64,000 nt of DNA from contig NZ_LMFV01000004.1 in NCBI RefSeq assembly GCF_001427285.1, positions 24,683-88,682 of the forward strand, given 5' to 3'. Of the stretch, positions 7,120 through 16,508 are shown in pieces. A model generated the notes under the pieces. The model was given only the letters and a program-made list of their open reading frames with translations, was not told where the DNA came from and did not search any database. Numbering within the stretch: position 1 is the first letter of the stretch; each line of letters starts with the position of its first letter. The DNA is from Mesorhizobium sp. Root552. GTDB lineage: Bacteria; Pseudomonadota; Alphaproteobacteria; Rhizobiales; Rhizobiaceae. Position numbers and translations under genes: made by a program.

Positions 7120-8229
7120 TCAGAAAGCGCGCTCGAAGCGGAGGATGCCGCCGATGCCGTCTTCCGAAACCGGGCGTACGTCGGTGGTCGACTTGTTGTA
7201 GTAGTCGACTTCCGCCGTGACGGTCAGGCCGGACACGACCTCGTAAGCCACGTTGGCCGCGAGGCCGAAGGTCTCGCCTTCGTCATAGGAGAGCTGGGCG
7301 TTCAAAGTGGTCTTGTCGTTGACGGTGTAGGTGCCACCGCCCCAGACAGCCCAGTTGCCGTCCCACGCCTTGTAGAAATTGACAGCGGTGTTGTCGTCGG
7401 TGCCGTAGCCGCCCATGATGAACAGGGTCAGGCTATCGCCAGCGTTCACGTCGAGGCGAACCTTGCCGGCCCATTCTTCCCAGTTGCTGTTGTAAGCGCC
7501 AACAGCGGAGACAGCGCCCCAGCCCTGTTCGTACTTGGCGCCGAGAACGACGTGCGGGACGTAGCTGTCGATCGACTCGTCACCCGAACCTTCTTCCAGC
7601 GAAACCACGCCGGTGAAGCCATTGCCGCCGTCGAAGTAGTAGCTAATCAGGTTGGTATCGAAATCGCCGTAGGGAACGAGCGTGTCGTCGATGACGCCGC
7701 CGGCATAGCCGACAAAGGTGTCGAATGCCGATTCATCCTTACCGATGCGGAGGCCGCCGAGCTGGATCCATGCGAAGTTAAGCGACCATTCCGAGTTGCG
7801 CGCCTGCCAATTGTCAGCATCCGCAGGATCGACAACAGCCGGATCATAGTCGCCGGGCGTGTTGCCGAAGTTGAAGCGGGTCTCCGTATAGGTCTTCAAC
7901 GTACCGAGTTCGGTTTCGGAACCCGTCCACGTCATCAGAGCGAAACGGCCCTGCTTCCAATAGGTGTCGTTCAGCCCGCCACTCCTGACATCTGTCACAT
8001 TTTGCACGCCTTCGCGGTCACCCACGCCGATGTCGTAGCGAACGTAGCCGCCGACGCGCAGGCAGGTCTCGGTGCCGGGGATGTAGAAGTAGCCAGCGCC
8101 ATAGACGTCGCAAATCTTGACGTATTCCGCAGGTTCCGGCTCAGCCACGACGACGGCGTCGGCTGCATGGGCCGAGGAAACTGCGATCAGAGCCGCAGCG
8201 GAACCGAAAAGGACGCTCTTGATGTTCAT
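7120..8229 (-). CDS. Rhizobial outer-membrane porin (Omp2/Por type)
   Basis: A 369-residue precursor with a signal peptide of about 22 residues (ending SSAHA) and the alphaproteobacterial porin signature near the N-terminus: AEYVKICDVYGAGYFYIPGTETCLRVGGYVRYDIG, with its two conserved cysteines. Alternating beta-strands with acidic loops run to a C-terminal phenylalanine (ILRFERAF), the usual outer-membrane assembly signal. It forms a general diffusion channel. The start follows a GGAG motif. A strong terminator lies downstream and the gene is likely monocistronic. Confidence 0.93.
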   Translation of the reverse strand: MNIKSVLFGSAAALIAVSSAHAADAVVVAEPEPAEYVKICDVYGAGYFYIPGTETCLRVGGYVRYDIGVGDREGVQNVTDVRSGGLNDTYWKQGRFALMTWTGSETELGTLKTYTETRFNFGNTPGDYDPAVVDPADADNWQARNSEWSLNFAWIQLGGLRIGKDESAFDTFVGYAGGVIDDTLVPYGDFDTNLISYYFDGGNGFTGVVSLEEGSGDESIDSYVPHVVLGAKYEQGWGAVSAVGAYNSNWEEWAGKVRLDVNAGDSLTLFIMGGYGTDDNTAVNFYKAWDGNWAVWGGGTYTVNDKTTLNAQLSYDEGETFGLAANVAYEVVSGLTVTAEVDYYNKSTTDVRPVSEDGIGGILRFERAF

Positions 8230-8527
8230 CCGAATTCTCCAGTCAGAAGGCAGAGACCAGGACTGCGATTGCCGCAGACGGAGACCCCTCTCCGATTCGT
8301 GCCTTCACTTCGCCCATCCTTCTGCCAAGCTGCGCCAGTTGACAATCAGGATTGTGAAACTTGACTGGAAACGGAAGGGTTTAGAAGACACTTCCGCTCC
8401 GAGCGTAGCACAAATGTCACATTTGAAGCGGTCGGGACGATGCGCCGGAAACCATTCGTTAACATCCGATCGCCCCGCTAGAGCCTTTCATCGACAGACG
8501 GAAACATTCTGCCGGCGACGAAGGGTT
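8230..8527. other. Intergenic region between porin start and cydB stop
   Basis: About 300 bp without a supported gene. It should hold the porin promoter (minus strand) and the end of the cydAB transcript. No cydX-like small gene follows cydB, and no convincing intrinsic terminator was seen here. Confidence 0.5.
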
Positions 8528-9532
8528 CTAGTCGTAGGTCAGGTCGCCGGCTTTGCCGCCGAAGACGCGATAGGAATAAAACGAATAGGCGATGATGATC
8601 GGGAGCACGAATACCGTGCCGACGAGTATGACGGCCAGGCTTTCCGGGGCCGAGGCCGCCTGCCAGATGGTCAGCCTGTCCGGCACCACGAAGGGATAGA
8701 ACGACCAGGCGAGGCCGGCAAAGCCGAGCGCGAAGATGGCGGCAAGCGTCAGGAACGGCACGATGGAATGGCGGTCGTTTTCCTTGGGCAGATGGAAGGT
8801 CTGCCGCCACAGCCAGACAAACAGCAATGCAGACAGGATGGGCAGCGGCGACAGATAAAGCATCTGCGGCCAGACGAACCACTTGTCGAAGATGCGGGTG
8901 CTGGCAAAGGGCGTGGCCAACGAGACAGCAGCCATGCCGAGCACGGTCAGGACAAGTGTCGAGCGCAGCCAGCGCACCGCCTTCTGCTGCAAGGCGCCTT
9001 CGGTCTTGTAGATCAGCCAGGCCGCGCCCATCGCGGCATAGGAGGCAGCGAGGCAAAGCGCCACCAACGCGCCGAAGGCCATCGCCGCAAGGCCGCTGTC
9101 GAGACCGAGCACATAGACGCCGAGCATATAGCCCTGCGCCAGAGAAGCGATAAGCGAACCGGCGAAGAAGATGCGGTTCCAGCGATGCTTGCGCCCGGCA
9201 GGCACCTTGGCGCGGAAATCGAAGGCGACCCCGCGCAGGATCAGGCCGACAAGCAGCAGGAAGGTGGGCAAATAGAGCGCGGTCAGGATCACGCTATGCG
9301 CCAGCGGGAAGGCCACGAGCAGCAGGCCGACCGCCAACACAAGCCAGGTTTCGTTGGCATCCCAGAAGGGGCCGATGGCAGCGATCATGGTGTCCTTTTC
9401 GGCATCGTCGGCGAAGTTGAACAGGATGCCGATGCCAAGATCGAAGCCGTCGAGCACGACATAGATAAGGATCGCAAGGCCCATGAGGCCGGCGAAAATC
9501 AATGGGAGAAGAGTGGGCCAGTCGAGGGTCAT
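8528..9532 (-). CDS. cydB: Cytochrome bd-type quinol oxidase subunit II
   Basis: A 334-residue membrane protein starting MTLDWPTLLPLIFAGLMGLA, with the family motifs VVLDGFDLGIGIL and GPFWDANETWLVLAVG in the first two transmembrane segments and about eight hydrophobic helices in all. It forms the heterodimer with CydA that oxidises quinol and reduces O2 in the inner membrane. The start lies 4 bp after the cydA stop codon (a longer frame to 9604 would overlap cydA and was rejected). Confidence 0.95.
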   Translation of the reverse strand: MTLDWPTLLPLIFAGLMGLAILIYVVLDGFDLGIGILFNFADDAEKDTMIAAIGPFWDANETWLVLAVGLLLVAFPLAHSVILTALYLPTFLLLVGLILRGVAFDFRAKVPAGRKHRWNRIFFAGSLIASLAQGYMLGVYVLGLDSGLAAMAFGALVALCLAASYAAMGAAWLIYKTEGALQQKAVRWLRSTLVLTVLGMAAVSLATPFASTRIFDKWFVWPQMLYLSPLPILSALLFVWLWRQTFHLPKENDRHSIVPFLTLAAIFALGFAGLAWSFYPFVVPDRLTIWQAASAPESLAVILVGTVFVLPIIIAYSFYSYRVFGGKAGDLTYD

Positions 9533-9536
9533 GATT

Positions 9537-10898
9537 TTACTCTCCTGCCGCCGGTTGTGAGAGCGGGGCGTTAAGGACGCCCGGCAAGGGCGAGGTGTCG
9601 CCATCCTTTGCCGCCTTCAAGGCAAGATGCACCAGCACGCCGAGATAGGTGACGAGCAGCAGCGCATAGAGGACGAGATAGACGGCCAAGGTGAGCGCTA
9701 CGTGGCTTCCAGCGACAGGACCGACGGCATCGGCGGTCTTGAGGATGCCGGTTACCAGCCACGGCTGGCGGCCGATTTCGGTTGTGTACCAACCGGCCAG
9801 GGTGGCGACCCAGCCCGACAAGGCCATCGGCACCATGAGGAGCGCCAAGGGTTTCGGCAGGCTGCGGCGGCGGCGCAGGAAAAAGGCGGCGGACCACGAA
9901 ACGGCGAGCATCAAAAGGCCGGTGCCGACCATGATGCGGAAACCCCAGAATACCGGGAAGACCGGCGGGTGGTTGCCTTCGAACTGATCGAGGCCGGGGA
10001 CCACGCCGTCCGCGCTGTGATTGAGGATGAGGCTGGCGCCATTGGGCACAGTTATCTCGAAGCGATTTTCCTTCGCCTTCTCATCCGGGATGGCGAACAG
10101 GACAAGCGGCACGTTCGGCCCGGTGTGCCAGTTGGCTTCCATGGCGGCGATCTTGGCCGGCTGATGCTCCAGTGTATTGAGGCCATGCTGGTCGCCGACG
10201 AAAATCTGCACCGGGATCAGGACAGCAGCGAGATAGGTCCCGGTACGCAGCGCCTTCCACATGGAATCGGAACGGTCGCCAGCGAGATAGCGCAGCGCCG
10301 TGAAGCCGGAAATGAGGAAAGAGACGGTGAGGCCCGAAGCGATCAGCATATGGGTCAGCCGATAGGGCATCGAGGGGTTGAAGACGATTGCCCACCAGTC
10401 GACGGCATGCGCCACGCCATCGCGCATCTCGAAGCCGGTCGGCGTCTGCATCCAGGAATTGAGCGCAATGATCCAGAAGGCCGAGACGGTGGTGCCGCCG
10501 GCGACGAGGACCGTGGCAAGGGTATGGATGCGGTTCGGCACGCGGCGGAAGCCGAACAGCATGATGCCGAGGAAGGCGGCTTCAAGGAAAAAGGCGGTGA
10601 GGATCTCGTAGGCGAGCAAGGGGCCGGCGATGTTGCCGACCGTTTCCATGTAGCCTGGCCAGTTGGTGCCGAACTGGAAGCTCATGGTGACGCCAGTGAC
10701 GACGCCGAGCGCAAAGGAGAGCGCAAACACCTTTACCCAGGTGAAGTAGGCCCGCATCCATGCGGTGTCGCCGGTGGCGTTGTAGCGCAGCTTGAAGAAG
10801 AGAAGCACCCAGCCAAGGGCGATGGTGATGGTGGGAAACAGGATGTGGAACGAAATATTCGCTCCGAACTGGATACGCGACAGAATGAGCGGGTCCAT
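9537..10898 (-). CDS. cydA: Cytochrome bd-type quinol oxidase subunit I (cyanide-insensitive, short Q-loop type)
   Basis: A 453-residue subunit starting MDPLILSRIQFGANISFHILFPT, carrying the early heme-b595-ligand histidine, and the GRQPW motif (GWYTTEIGRQPWLVTG). The periplasmic Q-loop is short, as in the CIO branch; the long E. coli insertion is absent. Together with cydB it provides a high-affinity or cyanide-resistant terminal oxidase. cydA is first in a two-gene operon and no cydDC export genes are nearby. Confidence 0.95.
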   Translation of the reverse strand: MDPLILSRIQFGANISFHILFPTITIALGWVLLFFKLRYNATGDTAWMRAYFTWVKVFALSFALGVVTGVTMSFQFGTNWPGYMETVGNIAGPLLAYEILTAFFLEAAFLGIMLFGFRRVPNRIHTLATVLVAGGTTVSAFWIIALNSWMQTPTGFEMRDGVAHAVDWWAIVFNPSMPYRLTHMLIASGLTVSFLISGFTALRYLAGDRSDSMWKALRTGTYLAAVLIPVQIFVGDQHGLNTLEHQPAKIAAMEANWHTGPNVPLVLFAIPDEKAKENRFEITVPNGASLILNHSADGVVPGLDQFEGNHPPVFPVFWGFRIMVGTGLLMLAVSWSAAFFLRRRRSLPKPLALLMVPMALSGWVATLAGWYTTEIGRQPWLVTGILKTADAVGPVAGSHVALTLAVYLVLYALLLVTYLGVLVHLALKAAKDGDTSPLPGVLNAPLSQPAAGE

Positions 10899-11005
10899 TG
10901 GCAAAGGCTCCGGCTGCTCTCCCACGCAGAAGTTAGGCGTTCACCATGGCGACGTCAAAGCGGCGCGGCGTCACGCGAGGCGGAAGGTCGCAGCCGGACC
11001 CGCTG

Positions 11006-11260
11006 CTATTTCGGATCGCCGGTAACCGGGTCGAATCTGATTTCCACCTTGGCCTTGTCGGTAGTGTAGTAGGTGACCTCGTAGGCTCCGTCGTCCCATT
11101 CGATATCGTCGATGTAACGGAAGCCGTCGCGCTGTTCGACCTTGGCAACAATCTCGGAGAGCTTCCTGGCATCGGCAGGTGGTGCGCGATCAGGATCCTG
11201 TGCATAGGCTGCGCCGGCAAGAAACAAGAGCGCCACGGCGGCGGAAACGGTCTTCAGCAT
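11006..11260 (-). CDS. Small exported PepSY-like protein
   Basis: An 84-residue protein starting at 11260 with a signal peptide (MLKTVSAAVALLFLAGAAYA). The mature part has the PepSY-like pattern of a helix (KLSEIVAKVEQRDGFRYI) followed by two strands (IEWDDGAYEVTYYTTDKAKVEIRFDPVTGDP). Such domains often inhibit proteases or bind peptides in the periplasm; the specific target is unknown. It lies upstream of cydA on the same strand, separated by 107 bp, so co-regulation is possible but not shown. Confidence 0.7.
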   Translation of the reverse strand: MLKTVSAAVALLFLAGAAYAQDPDRAPPADARKLSEIVAKVEQRDGFRYIDDIEWDDGAYEVTYYTTDKAKVEIRFDPVTGDPK

Positions 11261-11431
11261 GAGAGCCCCTGACTTCGGTTGAGACGACCAAACAAGTGAT
11301 AACTCGCCGTGCGCCAAACGGTTCCAGGAAAGAAATGGCGTGAGATGTCAGGAGTGGCGTTGACTTTATGCGTCGCGCACCGACATTCAGGCACCAGATA
11401 AAGAAATCCATTCCAATCCAAAGCCATTGCC

Positions 11432-12355
11432 ATGCAGCCAATCATTTCGATTTCAGGCGTCTCGAAAACCTATGCTTCCGGCTTCACGGCGCTGAAGGAA
11501 GTCAACCTCGACATCAGGCGCGGCGAGATTTTCGCCCTGCTCGGCCCCAACGGCGCGGGCAAGACGACACTGATCTCGATCGTGTGCGGCATCGTCAACC
11601 GCTCCGGCGGCACGGTAACGGTGGACGGCCATGACATCGGCACGGACTATCGAGCAGCGCGTTCCCTGATCGGGCTGGTGCCGCAGGAACTGACGGTGGA
11701 AGCCTTCGAAACCGTGCGGGCGACGCTCAACTTCAGCCGCGGCCTGTTCGGCAAGCCGCCAAATCCCGAACTGGTCGACCAGATACTGAAGGACCTGTCG
11801 CTGTGGGACAAGCGCGACGCCAAGGTGACGACGCTGTCGGGCGGCATGAAGCGCCGGGTGATGATCGGCAAGGCGCTGGCGCACGAACCGCAAATCCTGT
11901 TCCTCGACGAGCCGACGGCAGGCGTCGACGTGGAGCTTCGGCAGGACATGTGGGCGATGGTGCGCCGGCTGCGCGAAAGCGGCGTGACCATCATCTTGAC
12001 CACGCACTATATCGAGGAAGCCGAAGAGATGGCCGACCGGGTCGGCGTCATCAATCACGGCGAGATCATACTGGTCGAAGACAAGACCGAATTGATGCGC
12101 AAGCTCGGCCGCAAGGTGATGAAGCTGGAACTGCGCCAGAAGCTGGATGCGATACCGGCAGCCCTTTCGAAATACGCGCTTGAACTGACCGGCGATGGCG
12201 GGGCCCTGACCTATACCTACGACAACCAGAGCGAGCGGCCGGGCGTGGCCTCGCTGCTGCGCGACCTCGAGGCCGCAGGCATCCAGTTCCGCGACCTCGA
12301 CACCGAAAACAGTTCGCTCGAAGAAATCTTCGTCAACCTGGTGAGGCACTCATGA
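11432..12355 (+). CDS. ABC-2 type exporter, ATP-binding subunit
   Basis: A 307-residue ATPase with Walker [10 protein letters not shown] (about residue 37-45), signature LSGGMKRRV, Walker [13 protein letters not shown] and the H-loop [14 protein letters not shown]. It has the C-terminal extension of the DrrA/NodI/YadG group. It powers export by the permease whose start codon overlaps its stop (ATGA). No strong Shine-Dalgarno precedes the ATG. The substrate cannot be read from sequence. Confidence 0.93.
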   Translation: MQPIISISGVSKTYASGFTALKEVNLDIRRGEIFALLGPNGAGKTTLISIVCGIVNRSGGTVTVDGHDIGTDYRAARSLIGLVPQELTVEAFETVRATLNFSRGLFGKPPNPELVDQILKDLSLWDKRDAKVTTLSGGMKRRVMIGKALAHEPQILFLDEPTAGVDVELRQDMWAMVRRLRESGVTIILTTHYIEEAEEMADRVGVINHGEIILVEDKTELMRKLGRKVMKLELRQKLDAIPAALSKYALELTGDGGALTYTYDNQSERPGVASLLRDLEAAGIQFRDLDTENSSLEEIFVNLVRHS

Positions 12356-13113
12356 ACCGCCACGCGATCTGGGCCATCTACCGGGTCGAGATGGCCCGCA
12401 CCATGCGCACGCTTTTGCAGAGCGTCGTCTCGCCGGTGATTTCGACTTCGCTTTATTTCGTGGTGTTCGGGGCGGCGATCGGCTCGCGCATCTCGGAGAT
12501 CGGCGGGGTAAGCTACGGCGCGTTCATCGTGCCGGGACTGATCATGCTGTCGCTGCTGACCCAGTCGATTTCGAACGCCTCGTTCGGCATCTATTTCCCG
12601 AAATTCGTCGGGACGATTTTCGAGCTTTTGTCGGCGCCGGTGTCCTATCTGGAGATCGTCACCGCCTATGTCGGCGCGGCTGCAACCAAGTCGGTGGCAA
12701 TCGGGCTCATTATCCTTGCAACCGCTTCGCTGTTCGTGCCGCTGCACATCGAGCATCCTTTCTGGATGCTCTGCTTCCTCGTGCTGACAGCGGTGACGTT
12801 TTCGCTGTTCGGCTTCATCATCGGCATATGGGCGCAGAGCTTCGAGCAGCTGCAACTGGTGCCGCTTCTGATCGTGACGCCGCTGACGTTCCTTGGCGGA
12901 TCGTTCTATTCCATCGACATGCTGCCGGGCATCTGGCGCACGATCACGCTGTTCAATCCGGTGGTCTACCTGATCAGCGGCTTCCGCTGGAGCTTCTTCG
13001 GCACGGCGGACGTGTCGCTCGGCGTCAGCCTCGGCATGACGCTCGCCTTCCTGTTCGCCTGCATCGCGGTGGTGGGCTGGATATTCAAGACGGGCTATCG
13101 GCTAAGGACGTAG
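12352..13113 (+). CDS. ABC-2 type exporter, permease subunit (YadH-like)
   Basis: A 253-residue permease with six hydrophobic segments and the ABC-2 signature near the C-terminus ([37 protein letters not shown]). It overlaps the ATPase gene by 4 bp, so the two form one transporter. A strong hairpin follows the stop codon. The E. coli YadGH pair is the closest recognised relative; the substrate is unknown. Confidence 0.92.
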   Translation: MNRHAIWAIYRVEMARTMRTLLQSVVSPVISTSLYFVVFGAAIGSRISEIGGVSYGAFIVPGLIMLSLLTQSISNASFGIYFPKFVGTIFELLSAPVSYLEIVTAYVGAAATKSVAIGLIILATASLFVPLHIEHPFWMLCFLVLTAVTFSLFGFIIGIWAQSFEQLQLVPLLIVTPLTFLGGSFYSIDMLPGIWRTITLFNPVVYLISGFRWSFFGTADVSLGVSLGMTLAFLFACIAVVGWIFKTGYRLRT

Positions 13114-13131
13114 TTCCCGACCGCGGGTTTG

Positions 13132-13151
13132 GGGCGGGCCGAAGCCCGCCC
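13132..13151. terminator. Hairpin between convergent exporter and phoX genes
   Basis: GGGCGGGC (13132-13139) and GCCCGCCC (13144-13151) close a CGAA tetraloop. No U-run follows, but the position between convergent stop codons fits a shared transcript end. Confidence 0.65.
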
Positions 13152-13167
13152 TGCCCTCAAGTACCGG

Positions 13168-15171
13168 TCAGACGGCGATCTTGCCGCCGCCCTGCCTGGT
13201 GATGACAACGACGCCCGGACGCACCGGCATGTCCGGCTTGAAGTCCGGCCAGCGGGTCGAAAGGTCCTCGTAGTAGGACGGGCGGCCAAAGCCTTCCCAC
13301 TCCTCGCCGCCATCGCCCGGATGCTGGACGGCGACAAAGGCGGTCTCGTCGTCCGGCGTGAACAGCGGGCCGCACATTTCCGCCCCGACAGGCACGCGGA
13401 AGAACAGCTTCGAGGTGGCGCGCGCCTCGCCTTCGGTATCCACCGCCCAAAGGCCGTCGGTGCGGCCGGTGTCCTTGGCGTTGTTGCCGTCGGTCGAGAC
13501 CCACAGGCGGCCGGCTGAATCGACGGCGCAGTTGTCCGGCATGCCGAACCAGCCATTGGCGGTGGTGGCGGTGGAGAAGGACGCGCCGACTTCGGCAACC
13601 GACGGGTCGCCGCATTTCAGGAGCACTTCCCACTTGCCCTTGGTGGCGGTGAAGTCGCCGCCGTCCTCGATGATCTCGATGATGTGGCCGAAGGCGTTCT
13701 TGGCGCGCGGATTGGCTGCGTCGACCTGATCGTCCTTGCGCTTGGTGTTGTTGGTCAGCATGACGTAGACCTTGCCGGTGACGCCGTTCGGCTGGATGTC
13801 CTCGGGGCGATCCATCTTGGTGGCGCCGAGCAGGTCGGCGGCGCGGCGGGTCTCGATCAGAACATCTGCCTGCGAAGAAAAGCCGTTTTCCGCCGTCAGC
13901 GGACCCTCGTTGAAGGTGAGCGGAAGCCATTCGACCGAACCGTCCTCGGCGAACTTGGCCGTATAGAGCGTGCCCTCGTCGAGCAGGTCCATGTTGGCGG
14001 CGCGGTCGTCCGGGTTGAACTTGCCGGCGGTGACGAACTTGTAGACGTAGTCGAAGCGCTCATCGTCGCCGAGGTAGAAGACGACGCGGCCGTCCTTGGC
14101 GACGATCGATTCAGCACCTTCGTGCTTGAAGCGGCCAAGCGCGGTGCGCTTCTTCGGCGCGGAGGTCGGGTCGTTGACGTCAACCTCGACGATCCAGCCG
14201 AAGCGGTTGGCCTCGTTGGGCTCCTTGGCAAGGTCGAAACGGTCGTAGTGGGCGGCCCATTCGTAGGAGCCTTCCGGAATGCCTAGGCGCTTGTAGTTGC
14301 TTGCTTCCTTGTGATCGGCGGGCAATTCGCCCGAGAAATAGCCGTGGATGTTTTCCTCGGCCATGACGTAGGTGCCCCAAGGGGTCACGCCGCCGGCGCA
14401 GTTGTTGATGGTGCCGAACACCTTCAGGCCGGACGGATCGGCGCTGGTCTTGACGCGGTCGCTACCGGCGACGGGGCCGGAAAGCTGCATTTCGGTGTTG
14501 GCGGTGATGCGGCGGTTCAACTTGCCGTCGCGAACGACCTGCCACTTGCCGCCGTCCTTCCTGATCTCGACGATGGTGCCGCCGTGCGCGGCGATCTCGA
14601 TATCGACCTGCTCCTTGCTGAGAGCCGCCTGCTCCAGCACCTTCTTGCCTTCCTTCTCGCCAACCGTGACGATGCCGGGGAACATCAGATGCGGGTTGGT
14701 GTATTCGTGGTTGACGACGAGGAGGCCGTGCTCGGACGAGCCTTCCAGCGGGATGAAGCCGACATAGTCGTTGTTGTAGCCGAACTGCCTGGCCTGGGCT
14801 TCGGCGTTCTGCTTTGCGGGATCGAACTCGGGCGCATCGGCAAACAGCGGATCGCCCCAGCGCAGCAAAACGTCGGCATCGTAGCCGGCGGCGACATGGT
14901 GCCTGTCATCGATGCCGACCTCGACTTCATCGAAGGTGAAGGCGGACGCGCCGGCGGCACGCGCCTTTTCAGCGGTCAGGAGCGCCAGCGGGCTGACGGT
15001 CGCGGCAATCGCGGAAACCGCAAGCGAGCCTTTCAGGAAACCGCGGCGCGAAAAGCGGGCGGCAATGATCTCGCCCATGGTGCGGTTGTCGGTGGGATTG
15101 GTGCCCGGCCCGTCGTTTTCCTCAAGCAGGCTGGTGCGGAATTGCGCCTCGTGCGCCGTCTGTCCGGTCAT
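13168..15171 (-). CDS. phoX: PhoX-family alkaline phosphatase (Tat-exported, DUF839)
   Basis: A 667-residue protein. A twin-arginine signal (FSRRGFLKGS at about residues 42-51) sits behind a long N-terminal region, as is usual in PhoX. The mature part carries family stretches such as FGYNNDYVGFIPL, GLLVVNHEYTNPHLMFPG and CAGGVTPWGTYVMAEEN. PhoX is a calcium/iron-dependent periplasmic phosphomonoesterase used under phosphate limitation. The start at 15171 is preceded by AGAGGA; an in-frame start 21 bp further out is less likely. A degenerate Pho-box lies upstream. Confidence 0.92.
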   Translation of the reverse strand: MTGQTAHEAQFRTSLLEENDGPGTNPTDNRTMGEIIAARFSRRGFLKGSLAVSAIAATVSPLALLTAEKARAAGASAFTFDEVEVGIDDRHHVAAGYDADVLLRWGDPLFADAPEFDPAKQNAEAQARQFGYNNDYVGFIPLEGSSEHGLLVVNHEYTNPHLMFPGIVTVGEKEGKKVLEQAALSKEQVDIEIAAHGGTIVEIRKDGGKWQVVRDGKLNRRITANTEMQLSGPVAGSDRVKTSADPSGLKVFGTINNCAGGVTPWGTYVMAEENIHGYFSGELPADHKEASNYKRLGIPEGSYEWAAHYDRFDLAKEPNEANRFGWIVEVDVNDPTSAPKKRTALGRFKHEGAESIVAKDGRVVFYLGDDERFDYVYKFVTAGKFNPDDRAANMDLLDEGTLYTAKFAEDGSVEWLPLTFNEGPLTAENGFSSQADVLIETRRAADLLGATKMDRPEDIQPNGVTGKVYVMLTNNTKRKDDQVDAANPRAKNAFGHIIEIIEDGGDFTATKGKWEVLLKCGDPSVAEVGASFSTATTANGWFGMPDNCAVDSAGRLWVSTDGNNAKDTGRTDGLWAVDTEGEARATSKLFFRVPVGAEMCGPLFTPDDETAFVAVQHPGDGGEEWEGFGRPSYYEDLSTRWPDFKPDMPVRPGVVVITRQGGGKIAV

Positions 15172-15234
15172 GGCTTGTCCTCTGGCTTTCAAATTGGCTG
15201 GAACACTACAGTGGCGAACCGGTAACGGCGGCGG

Positions 15235-15252
15235 ATCACAGTTTCATGACCA
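15235..15252 (-). promoter_or_regulatory. Possible Pho box upstream of phoX
   Basis: On the minus strand TGGTCAT-GAAA-CTGTGAT has the 7-4-7 bp layout of a PhoB box (CTGTCAT repeated), with 5/7 and 6/7 matches. It lies about 65-80 bp before the phoX start. Suggestive only. Confidence 0.35.
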
Positions 15253-15358
15253 GCGAACCAAAAATCGGCTGTCCCCACAAGCCAAATGGGCGGTGACTTG
15301 ACCGCGCCATGCGGTTCAGAAACAACGCCTTGAAGTGCCATTCTGGGGGAAACGAGCC

Positions 15359-15697
15359 ATGAGTGCGTTGGGAATGTTCCTGCTCGGTCTGTCGACCGCG
15401 ATATTCCTGCTGGCGGCTACGGTTGCGAAATACTGGGCATTGGGGCCAAGCCTCGGCAAGCTCGTGCTGACGCTCATCCTGTATTCGCTCGGCAACCTGA
15501 TCATGCTGAAGCTGATCAAGGAGTTCGGCATGTCGATTTCATTTTCGCTGTCGGCAGCGATCCAGCTTGTCGCGGTCAATGTCGTTGCGCTGGCCTTTTT
15601 CAGCGAGCGCGTGACCTCGTTGCAGGCGGCAGGCATCGCACTGGCAATCGTGGCGGTGGCGCTGATCACGCTCGGGCCCTATTTCCAGGGCCGATGA
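15359..15697 (+). CDS. Small DMT/SMR-like membrane protein
   Basis: A 112-residue protein of four hydrophobic helices (about residues 3-24, 30-50, 55-77 and 84-108), the layout of small multidrug resistance or EamA half-proteins. It has a mid-helix charged motif FFSERVTSLQAAGIALAIVAVALI, typical of the last helix hairpin of the DMT superfamily. The chosen ATG at 15359 follows a GGGGGA motif; an ATG at 15335 would add eight residues. The PAP2 phosphatase gene begins 19 bp downstream. The substrate is unknown. Confidence 0.7.
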   Translation: MSALGMFLLGLSTAIFLLAATVAKYWALGPSLGKLVLTLILYSLGNLIMLKLIKEFGMSISFSLSAAIQLVAVNVVALAFFSERVTSLQAAGIALAIVAVALITLGPYFQGR

Positions 15698-15716
15698 TGG
15701 GCATGGAAACGGCAGC

Positions 15717-16415
15717 ATGAACGGGATAGCGGCGGTTCTCAAACGAGTGGAATTTCCGATGCTGCTCGCCGGCATCATCATTGCCGGCGGCATGTGGGGA
15801 TTTCTCGAACTGATGGAGGTGGCGCGCGACACGTCGCCCCATTCGCTGGATAGTGAAATCCTGCTCTTCTTCCGCGTGCCCGGCCACCCCGAAATGCCGA
15901 TAGGCCCCGCATGGCTGCAGGGCGCGATGCGCGACATCACGGCGCTCGGGAGCGCCAGCGTGCTGACATTGATCACGGCGGCTGCCGCAATCTACCTGTT
16001 CCTGATCAAGCGACCCGCGACTGCCCTGTTCGTGATCGCCTCGATTGCCAGCGGGCAGATGCTCTCAAGCCTGCTCAAGGCAGGCGTCGACCGGCCACGC
16101 CCGGAACTTGTCTCGCACCTGGCACAGGAAACCTCGCTGTCTTTTCCAAGCGGCCACGCCATGATCTCGGCCCTCGTCTTCCTGACGCTCGGAGCGCTTG
16201 TGAGCCGCGTGGTGCACGGGCGGACGACGAAGATCTACGTGCTGTCGCTGGCGGTCTTCATCACGCTTCTGGTCGGCGTCTCGCGCATCTATCTCGGCGT
16301 GCACTGGCCTTCCGACGTGCTGGCAGGCTGGTGTGCGGGCTTCGCCTGGGCCATGCTGTGGTGGCTGGCGGCGCGCCTGTTGCAGCGGCGGGGCGAGCCT
16401 GAGATCGACGAGTAG
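15717..16415 (+). CDS. PAP2-family membrane phosphatase
   Basis: A 232-residue membrane protein with the three phosphatase motifs: KAGVDRPRPEL, SFPSGHAMISA and SRIYLGVHWPSDVLAGW. About five to six transmembrane helices surround them. Relatives dephosphorylate phosphatidic acid, phosphatidylglycerol phosphate or undecaprenyl pyrophosphate; the lipid cannot be told here. It probably shares a transcript with the preceding small membrane protein. Confidence 0.9.
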   Translation: MNGIAAVLKRVEFPMLLAGIIIAGGMWGFLELMEVARDTSPHSLDSEILLFFRVPGHPEMPIGPAWLQGAMRDITALGSASVLTLITAAAAIYLFLIKRPATALFVIASIASGQMLSSLLKAGVDRPRPELVSHLAQETSLSFPSGHAMISALVFLTLGALVSRVVHGRTTKIYVLSLAVFITLLVGVSRIYLGVHWPSDVLAGWCAGFAWAMLWWLAARLLQRRGEPEIDE

Positions 16416-16422
16416 CTATAAC

Positions 16423-16480
16423 GTATCATATATCCATACTTATGTTTGACACATCACTATGACTGTATCATATATGCATA
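16423..16480 (+). promoter_or_regulatory. Promoter flanked by a 16-bp direct repeat (candidate XRE operator)
   Basis: GTATCATATATCCATA (16423-16438) recurs as GTATCATATATGCATA (16465-16480), one mismatch, exactly 42 bp apart (four helical turns). Between them is a perfect -35 TTGACA (16446-16451). The -10 (CATATA at 16469-16474 or ATATAT one base on) lies inside the second copy. A regulator bound to both copies on the same DNA face would block the promoter. It drives the XRE gene at 16509 and probably sulP. Sites are seen; autoregulation is inferred. Confidence 0.6.
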
Positions 16481-16508
16481 TTGCAGACTTAGACGGGAGG
16501 TCTGACCG

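Noticed and set aside
8230..8527. Small cydX-like gene behind cydB
   Set aside because: No short hydrophobic reading frame with a ribosome site was found on the minus strand after the cydB stop codon.
8117..9574. 485-codon plus-strand open frame opposite the porin end and cydB
   Set aside because: Covers two certain minus-strand genes; low-complexity His/Arg/Gln composition, no motif.
9627..11069. 480-codon plus-strand open frame opposite cydA
   Set aside because: cydA is certain by its GRQPW and heme-ligand motifs; this frame is its shadow.
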